Assembly: GCF_954871325.1 (NCBI RefSeq)
Contig: NC_088778.1
Coordinates: 19,949,120 to 20,013,119, forward strand
From: Gordionus sp. m RMFG-2023
Lineage: Eukaryota > Nematomorpha > Gordioida > Chordodea > Parachordodidae
DNA length: 64,000 bases
Direction of reading: 5' to 3'
Part shown: piece after piece, positions 60,958 to 64,000 of the stretch
Layout of the letters: every line of letters starts with the position of its first letter
How positions within the stretch are numbered: the stretch's first letter is position 1
Program-made: the position numbers and the translations under genes
Notes under the pieces: model-generated
Databases searched by the model: none
Told to the model about the DNA's origin: nothing
Seen by the model: only the letters and a program-made list of their open reading frames with translations

Positions 60958-63340
60958 TAGACCAGTCACTTTTTTGGTTACGCCAAAAACGCCGCCGTTT
61001 ATGAAAATCAAGCCTTCGCACCGTCGATTTTCATATCAGCGGTGAACGGCCGGCGCAGAATTTTTTTAAATATTTTATACCTTTTTATTCTAATAATTGG
61101 TCAACATCTTTGTTGTAATTTTTTAAATGTTAAACAGGATTTTGATGAATTCTTATTTTCTACATATTTTAAAATAATAATTATATTGACGTTATTATAG
61201 AATTCATCAATCAAAAATCTAAAATTCCAAAAGTTATACCATAATTTTACATATTTTTAAAATAGATGCATCTACATTTAATAAATCTATAATTAATTTT
61301 AGTATTATAATAGTAAATAATAAAAATAAAATATCATTTGTGTGGAAGTTTTTTGGTTTCTTACACTTAAAAAAAGATAATAAAACAATTTCCTAAAATT
61401 CTGACAAATTTTACTGTAATTGTTGCTTAAAAAAGGCTAATGTAGACGATGATGATTTAAATAAGCCATTTTCACAGTATATTTTTTTAAAAATATTTAT
61501 TTCTCATATTAAGCCAAAATCTTTAATAAAATAAAATATGTTTTGTAAAATATAATCTAGCTATAAAATTCGAAACTTTTAAATCAACATTAACACATGA
61601 AATTTGTTAAAACACCTGAACTTCTGATCCTAATATTAAAGAAGATACTTTATTAAATTCTTTTGATTTAAAAAAATATTTTATATCCAAACCAAAATTC
61701 CAGACAAATTTTTAAACCTCTAAAAAATGGCTTCTAGCAAAAAGCTATGTGTTATTATGTTGTGCTGACTTATTCCCTTTTCAATTAATTGATAATATAG
61801 GAATTAAAAATTTTTTGAAGGTATCAAATTTATAAAAAAAATTGATATATTTATCTATAATAGATCTACCTTTATGTCTTTTTTTCTATTGAAATAGCAA
61901 TGGCTGCTGTGGAAGGTTTATAATAGTTGAATTTCATAGCCATGCTAACAATATGATTATACATAGACATGAATGATTTAAATAATATTGGATAATTGCA
62001 TATTCATTTGTCCTAATCATTTCTGTTTCTGTGTAGTTTTATGAATAAATTTTTAACAAATTTATTTCGATAAATCTCCCTAATTTGTTGTCTAATATAA
62101 ATTAAAAATAAATTATTTTCTGTTATAAATTTCAAAATACTTATTTTAGAAATATCAATTCTAATTCTGATTTGCCAAACAGGACAACACTAAGTCGTAC
62201 TGCTCTTAATGATGTTTACCTATCATAAATGCACATGTACAAGAGCAAATTAACTCAGGGCCAAAATTTTGCTTAATTGCATTCGATATGTGGACAGATC
62301 AATACAGAAGAAGAAACTATATTGCATTTAATTTCATTTAATAGATGATAATTTTGAAATGATTACTTTACTTTAGCAACTCATTATATAACCCAGTGGG
62401 ACTATTCTAACTGAGATTGATAAAATAGAAGAGGAATTTAATTTAAAAAAGAAAAAAAATACAACCTAATGTTAGAAAGGGTATTCGATTAGGTGAACAT
62501 GAATATGTTTGGGTCATAGTTTAAACAATCTGGTTACAGTAGATGGTATTAAAAAGGTACCCTTTGTTGAAAATCTCATCAAAAGAATTAGAGAAATTAT
62601 TACTGCTATAAGATATAAAACTGCAGAGATTGAATTTGAATTCGAGGCAGATCAAAGAAAATGCCTAAGTACAATAGATTTAACATCAGACATGTGAGAT
62701 CTTGATAGCACTGATCTATACCCAGATACACAATAATTCCACGAATATGGGAAATCTTAAGATTAAATGTCCTAACACGTTGATATTAATTATGCTAGAA
62801 AGCATATCTGGATTAAATAAGAATTTAATTAATAATGTTTCGAAAAGAATTGGGAAACATTTTCTCAAATTATCAAACTATGAATCAAATTTGATAGAAG
62901 AATTTTTGGAAAACGACATTCACAAGATATGAATGTTCTAAATTTTTAGAGAGAAAGCAAGAGTAAACTTCCCAATCTTTCCAGGCTCGCGTGAAAGAGT
63001 TTTCTCTATTGCTGGATTGACGTTAAATTCAGGGAGATCATCATTATATCCCGAAAATTTAAATAAAATAATTCTTATGCATGATAATTATAAAACTACG
63101 AAATTGATTTTGGATTTATAATGAGTTTTCTCTTAAATAAAGATTAAAAAATATGCCGAGATATCTATAGAATAATGTTTTTTTTTTTTTAAATTTATTA
63201 AGTAATTTAAAAAAATTTATAAATGCGCCGATTTACGCCGCTTTTGTTGACGGCGGCTAAAAATCTGCGCCCCGCCGGCCTTTAATTAGATTTTTGAAAA
63301 TTGCGCCAACCTCCGATAATTTTGTGGGCGCACAGGTCTA
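60958..63340 (+). mobile_element. Older hAT copy related to the 50062-53013 element
   Basis: Ends are TAGACCAGT and ACAGGTCTA, inverted, with ATTATGTC and AGTATATC flanks (6 of 8). Both subterminal regions hold CGCCGCCG/GGCGGCG blocks (60989-61055, 63220-63330). Coding remains: DMWTDQYRRRNYIAF at about 62288, 62509-62697 (LNNLVTVDGIKK, VENLIKRIREIITAIRYKTA) and SRERVFSIAGLTLNSGRSSL at about 62992-63050, ending NLNKIILMHDNYK. These match the 50062 element block by block but diverge, so the two are old relatives. Many frameshifts. Confidence 0.85.
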
Positions 63341-64000
63341 AGTATATCAGATAAAACTCTCCTTGAGAATTTCAATTTGAAGCTTTTTCTTCGAATGGTA
63401 GAATTTCAGAGGATTACTCGTTGGACTACTTACTATCTTTCTAATAGGGTAAAGCGGAGCTAAGCCTTTAGGATGACCTAAAGGGCTAGCGAGTTTTTAT
63501 TAATAATTTATCAGATAAATACGGCAAAAAAACTTAGCAAAATATAATTTGTGTAGGCCAACCTAAGACACTAAAAAAAATTGAGTATTTAGTGGTCAGT
63601 CCGCATATTATTTTTTACTTTATAAAATAATTTAAATTTTATAATTACAATCATGAATCACGAATTTAAATTCACGTTATTGCATTCGCTATACTATCTT
63701 TAAATTTCCGATAATATTTTTGTATTATATTATTTTTTGCTGTTTGTATTCACTCTATTCGCGACAAGGGTTTTAATATAAAAACTCACGATATTTGATA
63801 GGCGAATATGACATTTTTTATAATAAACATTGGCGATAATATCGTGAATAGGTGCAGTAAAAGTTTCTTAACAAAAAATCAAATCTCTTAGCCAGTTGAC
63901 CATATAGAGGTATATTTCTATCTTAATTGAGAAATTTATATATTAGGTTTAGACTAGAAAAGGTAATAATAAGCAATGAACGGTCTGAAAAAATAATTAT
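63341..64000. other. A+T-rich intergenic DNA, nothing recognised
   Basis: No coding region or repeat end was supported up to the window edge. Confidence 0.5.

Overview
The window is very A+T-rich (roughly three quarters by eye) nuclear DNA from an invertebrate animal. The animal origin is inferred from a gene of the metazoan-only ADAMTS family. The species cannot be named from what is here. Host coding sequence is sparse and transposon remains fill most of the space.

Layout. A single minus-strand ADAMTS-like metalloprotease gene runs from about 36.1 kb down to at least 4.67 kb. I could place 14 exons (about 814 codons) with matching splice phases. They encode propeptide, RNKR cleavage site, complete zinc site HEMGHNFGMVHD, disintegrin-like, TSP1 and cysteine-rich parts. 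Eight introns are tiny (40-54 bp) and one is 145 bp. The others are about 8.9, 9.0, 9.0 and 1.7 kb and hold transposons. Upstream, at 44.75-46.76 kb on the plus strand, lies an uninterrupted 671-codon gene of unknown function. No other host gene is supported.

Mobile DNA. (1) At least eleven copies of one non-LTR retrotransposon family with a reverse transcriptase, a Cys/His cluster and a C-terminal PDG...WD..C nuclease-like block: near 6.0, 21.2, 23.9, 26.9, 28.5-30.7 (minus), 31.8, 33.5-35.4, 37.0-38.6 (minus), 39.8, 54.6-56.0 and 60.1 kb. (2) Several separate hAT lineages, four with clear ends: 8675-10807, 46927-48406, 50062-53013 and 60958-63340. (3) A three-layer nest at 8.0-13.3 kb, where an outer hAT carries both an inner hAT and an RTE-like LINE. 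(4) A 2.2 kb Foldback/Mutator-like palindrome at 40130-42354 with a perfect 9-bp target duplication and 16-bp tandem repeats at both ends, sitting inside a LINE copy. (5) Short non-autonomous elements, a possible SINE, a Merlin fragment and a decayed Ty3/gypsy fragment.

The most useful observations are the ADAMTS gene with its two-class introns, the foldback element, the LINE family and its orientation pattern in the introns, and the orphan intronless gene. No CRISPR array, rRNA or convincing tRNA gene was seen.
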